Shown here: piece after piece, positions 17,044 to 26,290 of the stretch
How positions within the stretch are numbered: the stretch's first letter is position 1
Layout: every line of letters begins with the position of its first letter
Assembly (NCBI GenBank): GCA_963742955.1
Contig: CAVUOA010000013.1
Location: 1-29,649 of the forward strand
Reading direction: 5' to 3'
DNA length: 29,649 nt
DNA from: CAVUOA01 sp963742955
GTDB lineage: Bacteria > Bacteroidota > Ignavibacteria > Tepidaquicellales > OLB5
Made by a program: the position numbers and the translations under genes
The notes under the pieces: model-generated
The model's input: the letters and a program-made list of their open reading frames with translations, nothing else
Database searches by the model: none
Told to the model about the DNA's origin: nothing

Positions 17044-19356
17044 ATGAAAACAAAATTTGTTCTGATTACTATTTTTTTATCGACAAGTTTATTGTTCGGG
17101 CAGAATATTCCCGGCAGTCCGAGGTATACACTCGATCTTTGCTGTCAATGGGATTTTGATCAAACAGTTAAAGCATATCCCCCGAAAGAATTTACGAGCA
17201 AAATTCCCGTTCCTGGTCTTATCGATTTGGCAGAACCGCACATTAAACAATACCGCGATTTATTTTTAGGCGATCAGAATTTACGATACAGTTGGTATAA
17301 ATGTACATTTACTGTTCCGGAAGATTGTAAAGGGAAAAAAGCTATACTAACAATTTTAAAAAGCAGGTTTAATACACAAGTTATTTTAAATGATATCGAT
17401 CTCGGAACATACATGCAGTGCAGCACCCCGATTGAATGTAATCTCACCGATTATTTAAAACCTTCGGGCGAAAACATTCTTTTAATTCGTGTTGACGATA
17501 TAAGGCGCCTGCCTATTCAATCGGCTTATTCAAAGGATATAGAAAACTTCACTTATATACCCGGCATTTGGGACAGAGTATTTATTTCATTTACCGGACC
17601 TATTAGAGTCGCACGTTCTCTTTGTTTACCGGATGTAAAAAACAAAAAAGTTACGGTTAAGCTGCTGCTGCAGAATCACGACAATAAAATTAGGAGGGAA
17701 TTTTCACTTGAATCTTACCCGGCTGAAGTTTCCGTTTTTATAAGAGAGAAAAAAAGCGGTACACAGATTAGCGAAATTCACAATGTGAAAACAAACGTAA
17801 CATGCTTCAGCCGTAAAGAAGTGGAAGTTGAAATTCCGCTTGATAAATTTCATTTATGGTCGCCTTCCGATCCGTTTCTTTATGAAGCGGTAATAAACAT
17901 AAATTCACAAGGAAAACTGTCCGATCGTTTTACCGATACTTTCGGGATGCGCGATTTTAAACCTATGGATAAATATTTTTTCCTGAACGGGAATGAAATC
18001 AAACTGCTGGGTTCCAATATTACATTGTCCCGTTTTTTCAGCGATCCCGAACGTGCGGATTTGCCTTGGAACAAAAAGTGGGTTAAAAAACTTCTTATCG
18101 ATATTCCGAAAGCGCTTCGCTGGAATGTGTTTAGAAACAGTATCGGGTTGCTGCCTGATTTCTGGTATGAACTTGCCGATGAATACGGAATCTTAATTCA
18201 GAATGAATGGGCTATGTGGAAAAATCGCGGCTGGAACCGTGAAATCGATAAAGAATACACCGATTGGGTTTGGTCCGACGGAAGTCATCCCAGTATTGTT
18301 GTTTGGGATGCAATGAATGAATCCAGGCAGGAATATATCGGTAATGTGATTATTCCCGAACTTGAAAAACTCGATCCGACGAGAATTTGGGATGCCGGTT
18401 ATATGGACAAAACGGATATGAAAAACAACGAAATGGATGAGGTGCATTGTTATCCTTTATTATTTTCGCAGAGAACTTCAAAAGAAAAAGTTGAACGTGA
18501 AAGAGAGCAGTACCGGTTCGGGAATTTTAAATACGAAAAAAAATTATTGAATTATACCAAATACAAATCCGTTCCGCAGTTGTTAAACGAATATGCTTGG
18601 TTATGGCTGAACAGGGACGGAACGCCTGCATTTATTTCAAAAGGAATGACGGATAAAAACGATTTGCTTCCTAAAAAACATTATTACAGACCTTTAAATG
18701 AATGGAAGAACAAGAAAGACAGAACCATCGGACTTTTTGAATATTATCTCGGGACTAACAAAGACACGATGGCAAATAGAAATTTTCAAGCATATTACCT
18801 GGAACTGCAGACCGAGGCAATGCGGACTATCGGTTCGCTATGCGGTGTGATGAGTTTTTCTTATTTAACATACAACAAAGGTTATACGGGCGATTGGTTT
18901 TTAAACCCGATTAAAGATCTTAAACCGTCGCCGGCCTTAAAATGGCAGTTTCACTGTTTCTCTCCGTTTGCTGTTTTTATCGATGAAGAGGACGAAAGAT
19001 ACTTAAAGAATTCCAAAACATTTGATTTGAATAAAACTTATTGTATCAAGCTGATTGAGATCAATGATACAAATATCGACAAGGAAGGAAAAGTAGTACT
19101 GAAAATTCTAAATGCCGAAGGAAAAATTGTTTCTACAGCATCAACAAATGTAAAAGTTCAGCCCCATGATAATGATTTTACTGAACTAAAAATTAAAACT
19201 CCGGGAGAACCCGGGGGTTATTTGTTGGTGTCGGAGTTAACCGATAACAACAATATTACTCAAGTGAGCAGGCGGTATATAAGAGTAGGCTATGCAAAGG
19301 GGAAAATAAAATTCCCGGAATACAAAATAAATTTACCGCCGAATTGGCCCGAATAA
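17044..19356 (+). CDS. Secreted GH2-family glycoside hydrolase, second type
   Basis: About 770 residues. The Met at 17044 is preferred over the Met at 17035 because it starts directly with the basic part of the signal peptide (MKTKFVLITIFLSTSLLFGQ). The layout is GH2: N-terminal sandwich ('WYKCTFTVPEDCKGKKAIL', then a D-I-R-R loop), Ig-like domain ending in 'LWSPSDPFLYEAVI', then the barrel. Numbering from 17035, the acid/base is E429 in 'WDAMNESRQ' and the likely nucleophile is E519 in 'LLNEYAWLWLN'. A final beta domain ('GKVVLKILNAEGKIV') closes the protein. It differs strongly from the GH2 upstream and lacks its long extension. It is not clear whether it removes galactose, mannose or uronic acid. 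It lies 220 bp after the previous gene and 65 bp before the GH36 enzyme. Confidence 0.88.
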   Translation: MKTKFVLITIFLSTSLLFGQNIPGSPRYTLDLCCQWDFDQTVKAYPPKEFTSKIPVPGLIDLAEPHIKQYRDLFLGDQNLRYSWYKCTFTVPEDCKGKKAILTILKSRFNTQVILNDIDLGTYMQCSTPIECNLTDYLKPSGENILLIRVDDIRRLPIQSAYSKDIENFTYIPGIWDRVFISFTGPIRVARSLCLPDVKNKKVTVKLLLQNHDNKIRREFSLESYPAEVSVFIREKKSGTQISEIHNVKTNVTCFSRKEVEVEIPLDKFHLWSPSDPFLYEAVININSQGKLSDRFTDTFGMRDFKPMDKYFFLNGNEIKLLGSNITLSRFFSDPERADLPWNKKWVKKLLIDIPKALRWNVFRNSIGLLPDFWYELADEYGILIQNEWAMWKNRGWNREIDKEYTDWVWSDGSHPSIVVWDAMNESRQEYIGNVIIPELEKLDPTRIWDAGYMDKTDMKNNEMDEVHCYPLLFSQRTSKEKVEREREQYRFGNFKYEKKLLNYTKYKSVPQLLNEYAWLWLNRDGTPAFISKGMTDKNDLLPKKHYYRPLNEWKNKKDRTIGLFEYYLGTNKDTMANRNFQAYYLELQTEAMRTIGSLCGVMSFSYLTYNKGYTGDWFLNPIKDLKPSPALKWQFHCFSPFAVFIDEEDERYLKNSKTFDLNKTYCIKLIEINDTNIDKEGKVVLKILNAEGKIVSTASTNVKVQPHDNDFTELKIKTPGEPGGYLLVSELTDNNNITQVSRRYIRVGYAKGKIKFPEYKINLPPNWPE

Positions 19357-19421
19357 ATTGTAATTTGCCCCGGCGTATTTTTCTTAATAAAATAAAATCA
19401 CTTTCATATTAGGAGTCTTTA

Positions 19422-21770
19422 ATGAAGTGCAATAATCAAAAATTAAGTTTTCAATTAATAATAACGTTTCTGTTTTGTGTGGCGTTTTCTTCATTCACAA
19501 TCGCACAAAGCAAAGTCGAGGTAAAAAGCGGTAATGAATTCAGCTATGTGCTGCCGGCTTCGCAAAACCCGTTAAGTATTTCGACAAGCACGATTGAATT
19601 AAACAGCAGATGGATTTTTCCCGAATTACTTAATAAGAAAGTAGAAAATGAAAATTGGCGGTATGTATCGAGAACTTCGTCGGTAAAGAAATTAGCAGGT
19701 ATTGACGGAAAAGTAATTACCGATGTTTTCGAGAGCAGGACTTTGAGGGCTACCCGTGATTTCTGGATTTCGAACGACAACATGAGAATTGCACTTCGAC
19801 AGAAGGTAACCAATTTATTAAACGAGCCTGTGAAGTTGAAATATATTTTCCCGTTAAAGCTTATCGGTACGGAAAGTCTTGTTTTTAAAAATGAAAAGAA
19901 AGCCGACAAATGGCATGTTTTAGTTCAACAGCGTTTGAAAAACGGGCAGACTGCAGTAATCGTTCCGTGCGATACCACAATTAATGAAATTGATCCGTTT
20001 CTTGTTTTTCATGCGGATAATTCAAACACTCCCGATTTGTTGATCGGTTATTTAAATCAGACCGGGAACCTCGCTCAATTCATTTTGAAATTTAACAAAA
20101 CAAAAACCGGAGTAGAATTTACTTCTCTAACGGCGGAATGCGATTTCGACCGTATTATTCTTCCCAAAGGCGGCGAAAGAACAAGTCAGTGGGTTTACAT
20201 ATCCAACGGTTTTGACGCTGACAATTTAATTGCGGAATACGCCGATAGAGTTGGCGATTTTTACGGGATTAAGAGACCTCCGAAATCCGCTCCGTCTGTT
20301 TTCTGTACATGGTATTTTCACGGGCGTCATTATAATGAAAAGTTTTTCAAAGATGATATCGAAGCTTTACAAAAAAACCGGATTCCTTTCGATGTTTTTC
20401 TTATAGACGATTGCTGGGCAAACGGCAATTGGGGGTATTGGACTCCGAACGCACAATTCCCGCATGGAATGAAATATGTAACCGATATTATGAGAAAAAA
20501 TGGTTATACGCCCGGAATTTGGACAGCGCCATTTTCGATTGAAAAAAATTCGAAACTGGCTAAGGAACACCCGGAATGGCTGTTGAAAACAACTGGCGAT
20601 TCTCTTGTCGAATTCGGTTATGCAACAAAAAGCTGGATTCTCGATCCAACTTTTCCCGGTGTAATTAAACATCTTGAAGAAGTTTATAGAAGACTTTCGC
20701 ACGATTACGGCTTTTCTTATTTCAAATTGGATTTTATGAGATCTGTCTTCATTTATGATAACGTAAAATTTTATAATCCGGAAATTACAAGACTGCAAGC
20801 ATACCGGATGGGATTAAAGGCAATTAGGGAAGGAGTTGGTCCTGATGCGTTTATTTCTGTCTGCGGCGGACACTTCGGCGCGTCAATCGGAATTGCTAAC
20901 AGTCAAAGAAGCGGAAGCGATGTTGTATCTATTTGGATTCCGAAACAAGTTAGTACTTTCCGGCAGAATATCCTTAGGACATGGATGAGCAGATTTTGGT
21001 ATGTCGATGCCGATGCATTAACGATTAGAAAACGTGAAACCCCTTTCCAATATTCCGATAGCAATCCCGATGAAAGTCACAATCAACTTTCACTCGGTAA
21101 ATTAACCGACACAGAAGCGCTTACTTTTGCATTGAATCAATATGTAGGCGGCGGATTGGTTTGTTTTTCCGAATATCTGAAAGAACTTTCGGCAGCAAGA
21201 AGAAGTCTTTACAGGCACATTATTCCTTCGATTAATTCTTCATCGATTCCGCTTGATTTATATAGTGATTTTATTCCTTCGATGATGCTTACTAAAATTA
21301 TTCCGGTCTGCAAAGATCTGAAACCCTGGAATACTGTAGCGATAATGAATTTACATGATAAGAGCCAAAATGTTAGTGTTAAACTTTCGAAAAAAGTGAT
21401 CGGCAGCTTGAATTCAAATAAATTTATTGTCTCCGAATTTTTTTCACAAAAAGTAATAGGAATTTTTTCAGCAGGCGATAATATTGAATTGGGAGAAATC
21501 AAACCGCACGAAAGCAAATTATTAAGGATTGCTCAATGGAACGGCGTAAAACCTGTTTTAACCGGAACCGATTTACATTTTTCCGGCGGCGGTGTTGAAA
21601 TTGCTCAATGGAAAGTAAACAGTGACAATTCCATTGAAGGGAAAATAAAAACCCAATGGGATTATCCTGTTGAAATTACGGCCGCATTTCCGGCAGATAA
21701 TTCTTCCGGTTATGAATTAAAAACAGAAACAGTTCAGCCGCTCCAAAAGTATTTTTATGTATCGGAGTAA
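19422..21770 (+). CDS. Secreted GH36-like alpha-galactosidase (melibiase family)
   Basis: A 782-residue exported enzyme; signal peptide through 'FSSFTIAQ', start ATG 19422 after a good AGGAG site. An N-terminal beta-supersandwich (about residues 30-270) precedes the barrel, which carries 'FDVFLIDDCWANGNWGYW', 'YTPGIWTAPFSI', 'YFKLDFM' with the expected nucleophile D437, and 'RSGSDVV' with the expected acid/base D500. A C-terminal beta domain follows. Family members release alpha-linked galactose (some act on alpha-N-acetylgalactosamine), from galactans, galactomannans or raffinose-type sugars. Together with the two GH2 enzymes it points to a galactose-containing substrate. No type IX sorting tail is visible. 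A pair of short direct repeats follows it, ahead of the third symporter. Confidence 0.9.
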   Translation: MKCNNQKLSFQLIITFLFCVAFSSFTIAQSKVEVKSGNEFSYVLPASQNPLSISTSTIELNSRWIFPELLNKKVENENWRYVSRTSSVKKLAGIDGKVITDVFESRTLRATRDFWISNDNMRIALRQKVTNLLNEPVKLKYIFPLKLIGTESLVFKNEKKADKWHVLVQQRLKNGQTAVIVPCDTTINEIDPFLVFHADNSNTPDLLIGYLNQTGNLAQFILKFNKTKTGVEFTSLTAECDFDRIILPKGGERTSQWVYISNGFDADNLIAEYADRVGDFYGIKRPPKSAPSVFCTWYFHGRHYNEKFFKDDIEALQKNRIPFDVFLIDDCWANGNWGYWTPNAQFPHGMKYVTDIMRKNGYTPGIWTAPFSIEKNSKLAKEHPEWLLKTTGDSLVEFGYATKSWILDPTFPGVIKHLEEVYRRLSHDYGFSYFKLDFMRSVFIYDNVKFYNPEITRLQAYRMGLKAIREGVGPDAFISVCGGHFGASIGIANSQRSGSDVVSIWIPKQVSTFRQNILRTWMSRFWYVDADALTIRKRETPFQYSDSNPDESHNQLSLGKLTDTEALTFALNQYVGGGLVCFSEYLKELSAARRSLYRHIIPSINSSSIPLDLYSDFIPSMMLTKIIPVCKDLKPWNTVAIMNLHDKSQNVSVKLSKKVIGSLNSNKFIVSEFFSQKVIGIFSAGDNIELGEIKPHESKLLRIAQWNGVKPVLTGTDLHFSGGGVEIAQWKVNSDNSIEGKIKTQWDYPVEITAAFPADNSSGYELKTETVQPLQKYFYVSE

Positions 21771-21776
21771 AAAAAA

Positions 21777-21831
21777 TTGTTGTTAACCGCATCATTTTTT
21801 TAACTGCCGGATTATGATTTGTTGTTAAGCG
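21777..21831. repeat. Pair of 13-bp near-identical direct repeats before the third symporter
   Basis: TTGTTGTTAACCG at 21777-21789 and TTGTTGTTAAGCG at 21819-21831 differ by one base and start 42 bp apart, about four helical turns. They fill the gap between the GH36 stop and the symporter start. The spacing would let a regulator bind both copies on one DNA face; no function is proved. Confidence 0.35.
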
Positions 21832-21867
21832 GTCGGCAAAAACTCTCAGTTAAATAACAAGTTTATT

Positions 21868-23547
21868 ATGAATAATTCTTTTGATTGGCTCGATACCCTT
21901 GTTATAATAGTTTATTTCGTGGGTATTATCGGTTACGGGATTTGGCTGACCCGTAAAATAAAAACCAGCGACGGTTATTTCGTAGGCGATCGGAAATTCG
22001 GTTGGTGGATTATGATGGGGCAGGCATTCGGAACCGGAACTCATGCCGAAAATTTTGTTGCACAAACCGGTGCTAGTTTTCAACTTGGTTTCGCCGCTAT
22101 TTGGTACCAATGGAAAAACATGGTCATTACTCCCTTCTATTGGCTGATTGCACCTTGGTACAGACGCAGCGAAAGAACAACCGTCGGTGAAATTGTTGAA
22201 GACAGATACGGAAGTTATATGGGTACATTTTACTCTGTCTTCGCAATTTTATTTTTTGTCTTTGCGCAGGGAGCGCTGCTTAAAGGAGGCGGGAAAGTAA
22301 TCTCGGTTGCTAGCGGGAATGCTATTTCAGTTGACGGTGTTGTATTTGCAATGACTGCCGCATTTATAATTTACAGTTTTTTCGGAGGCTTGGTAGCTTC
22401 AGCTTATGCAAATTTTATCCAGGCATTAATGATTATCGTTCTCTCTTTTATGTTAATTCCTTCCGGGTTAACCGTTGTCGGCGGATTTGCCGGGTTACAT
22501 AAATTACTTCCCAAAGATTTTTTCCGTCTTTACAGCAGCGATTTGGGAATAGGAGCATTTACAATTTTAATGCTGGCTTTAAATGGTGTTGTAGGAATTA
22601 CTGCGCAGCCCCACATGATTTCTATGTGCGCAACCGGAAATACCGAACGTGCAGGTCGTGTTGGTCAAACTTATGGTTCTTTTGTTAAAAGATTGGTTAC
22701 TATTGGGTGGGCGTTAACAGGGCTGATAATAGCGGCAATTATCATACAAGACGGGAGCATTTAAAAGATTCCCGAAATGGCATTCGGTTATGCATCGAGA
22801 GTTCTTCTGATGCCGGGTCTTACGGGTTTAATGATTGCATCCGTGCTTGCGGCTAATATGTCTTCCGCTTCTAATTTTATGGTGAACACGGGAGCTTTGT
22901 TTACTCAAAATATTTATAAAGCATTCATAAATAAAGACGCTACCGATAAACAGCTTTTGTGGATGGGAAGATATTCCGGTTTCGCTTTAACTATTTTGGG
23001 TGTTGCCTTTGCAATCTATATAAGTAATGTTCTTCAGGCATTTTTGTTTATTGAAACTATTTCCGCGTTTATGGGAATAATAATCTTCGGCGGAATTTTA
23101 TGGAAGAGAGCAAATCGTTACGGAGCGTTTGCAGGCGTGGTTTCTGCTTTTGTCGTTTATTATTATCTTAATTATTTATCAACAGGCGTTATTAGTTTGG
23201 TTTATACCTGGACTCCGGGAACTTTCGGATGGGCGATGCTTGCGGGTTTTGCTTTTTTTATTTTAATCAGTTTGGCAACAAAAAAGGAAGAAAATGAAAA
23301 AATAGAGAAATTTTTTGATAATATGCAGCGTTTAACCGATGTAGATGTTTTGGAAAAAGAGAATAAAAAACCGCTAGCTTCGAAATACAATAAAGATTTA
23401 ATTCTTGTCGATTTACCCGGCTGGTTTAAAAAAGAAAGAAGAATTAATTTTATAAAACGTTATAAAGAAGACTGGCAGGGATTCATTCTTGCTTCCTTAT
23501 TTGTTGTTTTACTTGTATTGATTGCATGGTTTATAATTTCACTATAA
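21868..23547 (+). pseudogene. Third SSS-family sodium:solute symporter with one in-frame stop
   Basis: From ATG 21868 the frame encodes a typical SSS transporter ('SDGYFVGDRKFGWWIMMGQA', 'GTGTHAENFVAQTGASFQLG', 'GITAQPHMISM') but is cut by TAA at 22762-22764 after 298 codons. The very same frame continues 'KIPEMAFGYASRVLLMPGL', then 'VLAANMSSASNFMVNTGALF' (the Ser-rich Na+-site helix), to TAA 23547. Restored length is 559 residues, normal for the family, so the lesion is a single nonsense codon, most simply AAA to TAA. About 13 spans are predicted, plus a charged cytoplasmic stretch near the C-terminus and a last helix. Unless suppressed, it would leave only the first half of the transporter. 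It lies 97 bp after the GH36 gene and 85 bp before the NagA-like gene. Confidence 0.88.
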
Positions 23548-23620
23548 AAACGGATTACTAAATTATCTTTATTAAAATGAAAAATTGTTTTTATCACATA
23601 TTAGTTTTTATTCATTGAAT

Positions 23621-23627
23621 AGGAAAG
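23621..23627 (+). promoter_or_regulatory. Ribosome binding site setting the TTG start of the NagA-like gene
   Basis: AGGAAAG lies five bases before TTG 23633. That start gives MENNFFDLQINGYGG, matching the usual short N-terminus of this amidohydrolase group. The upstream in-frame TTG at 23585 would add 16 residues with no family resemblance, and ATG 23577 is in another frame with only 13 codons. Confidence 0.5.
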
Positions 23628-23632
23628 ATATT

Positions 23633-24550
23633 TTGGAAAATAATTTTTTTGATTTGCAGATTAACGGTTATGGAGGAGTTGATTTTAACCGGAATGAATT
23701 GACTGCGAAGTCGCTGCATACCGCATGCAGCAAATTAAAAGAGAACGGTGTGAAGGGGATTCTCGCCACAATAATTACTGCTGATTTTGAAGATATGAAA
23801 TTACGTTTAAAGCATATTGCTAAATTCAGAAACGAAGATGATTTGATTAAAGAAGTAATTTATGGAATTCATATTGAAGGTCCGTTTTTAAATGATCAGC
23901 CCGGTTTTAGAGGGGTACACCAGCCGGAATATATTTGTCCTGCAAATCTAGACAAAATGAAATACCTTCTTGAGGCTGCCGACGGGTTAACAAAGATTGT
24001 TACACTTTCACCCGAAGTTGATAATGGGTTTAATTTAACAAAGATGCTTGCCGGAAATAATATTGTTGTATCTGCAGGTCATTGTAATTCAACTATTGAA
24101 GAGTTAAAAGGAGCAATAGATGCGGGTCTGAGTTTGTTTACTCATCTGGGAAACGGATGCCCCCAGTCTTTACACCGTCATGATAATATAATTCAAAGGG
24201 CACTTTTTCTTAGAGATAAGTTAAAATTCTGTTTTATTGCCGACGGAATCCATATTCCCTTTTTTGCACTGAAAAATTATTTGGATTTGGCGGGCTTCGA
24301 AAACAGCATCGTTGTTACGGATGCAATGGCGGCAGGCGGGGCTATTCCAGGAAAATATACTCTTGGGGATTTAATTCTTGAAGTCGGGGAGGATAGAATT
24401 GTAAGCGAACCGGGTAAATCGAACTTTGCCGGTTCTGCTATTACTATGAAAAAAAGCAGAGAAAATTTAATAAACAAATTAGGAATAGATGAAAAAAATG
24501 GGGAGAGATTAACATCCGTTAATCCGATGAAAGTGATGGGGATTTATTGA
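23633..24550 (+). CDS. N-acetylglucosamine-6-phosphate deacetylase-like amidohydrolase (NagA family, short form)
   Basis: About 305 residues from TTG 23633. It lacks most of the beta-sandwich of full-length NagA and starts almost directly with 'FDLQINGYGGVDFN', the strand-1 region (NagA has HxN or QxN type here). The metal and catalytic residues follow the NagA order: E82 in 'GIHIEGPFLN', H150 in 'SAGHCNST', H171 in 'THLGNGCP', and D230 in 'VVTDAMAAGG', with 'IADGIHIPFFALKNYL' between. The C-terminus 'SVNPMKVMGIY' matches the family's end. NagA removes acetate from N-acetylglucosamine-6-phosphate, but short members near glycosidase loci may act on other N-acetyl or O-acetyl sugars, so the substrate is uncertain. 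It is cytoplasmic and follows the interrupted symporter. Confidence 0.83.
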   Translation: MENNFFDLQINGYGGVDFNRNELTAKSLHTACSKLKENGVKGILATIITADFEDMKLRLKHIAKFRNEDDLIKEVIYGIHIEGPFLNDQPGFRGVHQPEYICPANLDKMKYLLEAADGLTKIVTLSPEVDNGFNLTKMLAGNNIVVSAGHCNSTIEELKGAIDAGLSLFTHLGNGCPQSLHRHDNIIQRALFLRDKLKFCFIADGIHIPFFALKNYLDLAGFENSIVVTDAMAAGGAIPGKYTLGDLILEVGEDRIVSEPGKSNFAGSAITMKKSRENLINKLGIDEKNGERLTSVNPMKVMGIY

Positions 24551-24602
24551 TATATATTGCAAAAGAATAAAATATCTTTGAAAATTTTTGGGCTAATTTA
24601 AA

Positions 24603-26114
24603 ATGAAAAGATTCAGTTTAATTTGTTTAGTTTGTTTTTTAATAAGTGTATCTATCACAACTGCAGATGTAAAACTGCCTTCGATATTCGGAAGTCACAT
24701 GGTCATTCAGCAAAATACAAATGTATCGATCTGGGGATGGGCTGATCCTGGTGAAATGGTTAAAGTAAAAGGAAGCTGGATGAAAAATGCTGCTTCAGTT
24801 CGAACAGATAAAAATGGTAAATGGATATTGCAAATTAAATCTCCCAAAGCCGGAGGCCCTTATAAAATTATTATTGAAGGGAAAAATAAAATTGTTTTGA
24901 ATGATATATTAGCCGGTGAAGTCTGGCTTGCATCCGGTCAGTCAAATATGTCTTTGCCTTTGAAGGAATCCGATAATGCGGAAAATGAAATTGCAAACGC
25001 AAATTATCCCGAAATACGTTTATTTCAAGTAGAACGTACATATTCTGTTGTACCGGTATTGGATTGCAAAGGAATGTGGAGTAAATGTTCGCCTGAATCC
25101 GCAGAAAACTTTTCAGCCGCCGCATATTTCTTCGGAAGAAAAGTTTATAAAGAATTGAATGTGCCTGTCGGTTTAATCAATTCAAGCAGAGGCAATACAC
25201 CCATTGAAGCATGGATGGATGCAAAAATTCTTAAAGCCGATCACGATATGTCGTCTGTATTCCAATTATGGAAAAAATGGGGACAGGAATACTCGGACTC
25301 TGAAAGAGTCTATAATATTAAATATGAGAAATGGGAAGAAGAAAAAAAGGCGCACAAACTCGGAATTGAAGAGCCGAGAAAACCTAATTCAGTTAATAAT
25401 ATTCAAAAACAATTTCGCAGACCCGGCGTTATGTTTAACGGAATGATTGCTCCTTTAATTCCGTTTACGATAAGAGGGATTGTTTGGTATCAAGGCGAGA
25501 ACAATATTGATCGTCCTTTTCTATATCGGAAAGAATTTCCTTTATTAATTTCTGATTGGCGTGCCAGATGGCATCTCGGCGATTTCCCATTTTATTTTGT
25601 GCAGATTGCACCTTATGACAATATAATAAATAACGACAGCGCTTCATTTTTAAGAGAAGCGCAAATGACGGCTATGAGCGTTCCGAATACCGGTATGGCT
25701 GTAACTGTTGATATCGGTAATATTCATAATATTCATCCTGCCGATAAGCAAGATGTAGGAGAACGTTTAGCGCTTTGGGCACTGGCTAAAACTTACGGTT
25801 TCAAAAATATTGTTTATTCGGGACCGATCTATAAATCGATGAAAATAGAAGGGAATAAAATACGCTTGTATTTTGATCATATAGGATTTGGATTAATTAA
25901 GAAAGGAAAAGAATTGACCCAATTTGAAATTGCTGGAAGGAATAAAAAATTTTATAAAGCGGATGCAGTGATCGACGGGACAACGATTTTAGTTCATAGC
26001 GATAAAGTTCCAAATCCAACAGCTGTCAGATTCAGTTGGGATATCACGGTTGTTCCGAATCTATTTAATAACGAAGGATTGCCGGCAGCTCCTTTCAGAA
26101 CCGATAGTTGGTGA
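24603..26114 (+). CDS. Secreted SASA-family carbohydrate acetylesterase (sialate O-acetylesterase-like)
   Basis: A 503-residue exported protein; signal peptide MKRFSLICLVCFLISVSI. The N-terminal beta domain opens with 'LPSIFGSHMVIQQ', the usual beginning of SASA proteins. The SGNH-type esterase domain carries the catalytic Ser (S114) in 'WLASGQSNMSLP', 'GLINSSRGNTPIEAWM', 'IVWYQGENNIDRP', and the catalytic His (H378) in 'NIHPADKQDVGERLALWALA'. The closing strand 'VRFSWDI' and 'GLPAAPFRTDSW' is typical. Family members remove O-acetyl groups from sialic acid, xylan or pectin (CE20-type). In this locus pectin or hemicellulose deacetylation is more likely than sialic acid. It is a close paralog of the broken gene at 27987, which lies beyond the PL9-like gene. 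Confidence 0.92.
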   Translation: MKRFSLICLVCFLISVSITTADVKLPSIFGSHMVIQQNTNVSIWGWADPGEMVKVKGSWMKNAASVRTDKNGKWILQIKSPKAGGPYKIIIEGKNKIVLNDILAGEVWLASGQSNMSLPLKESDNAENEIANANYPEIRLFQVERTYSVVPVLDCKGMWSKCSPESAENFSAAAYFFGRKVYKELNVPVGLINSSRGNTPIEAWMDAKILKADHDMSSVFQLWKKWGQEYSDSERVYNIKYEKWEEEKKAHKLGIEEPRKPNSVNNIQKQFRRPGVMFNGMIAPLIPFTIRGIVWYQGENNIDRPFLYRKEFPLLISDWRARWHLGDFPFYFVQIAPYDNIINNDSASFLREAQMTAMSVPNTGMAVTVDIGNIHNIHPADKQDVGERLALWALAKTYGFKNIVYSGPIYKSMKIEGNKIRLYFDHIGFGLIKKGKELTQFEIAGRNKKFYKADAVIDGTTILVHSDKVPNPTAVRFSWDITVVPNLFNNEGLPAAPFRTDSW

Positions 26115-26165
26115 TTTTAGAAATCAAAAGATAAAATTTCATTACAATAAAAAAATATACTAACG

Positions 26166-26179
26166 AATTTTGCAAAATT
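26166..26179. promoter_or_regulatory. 14-bp perfect palindrome upstream of the PL9-like gene
   Basis: AATTTTGCAAAATT is a perfect palindrome 111 bp before the PL9-like start and 51 bp after the esterase stop. Without a loop it is unlikely to be a terminator hairpin and would suit a small dimeric regulator. The AT-richness means chance is possible; no second perfect copy was noticed in the window. Confidence 0.35.
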
Positions 26180-26290
26180 AATGTGCTGCCAAAAATTCTT
26201 TCTCTTTTTTTTATTTGATACTATTTTTTCACTGAAAAGTAATTTAATAATTATTTGAAAATAGATAATTAAATCAACAGGTATCTAAAT

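Noticed and set aside
22777..23547. A second, separate transporter gene after 22764
   Set aside because: It is in the same frame as the upstream half and supplies exactly the missing C-terminal spans of one SSS protein.
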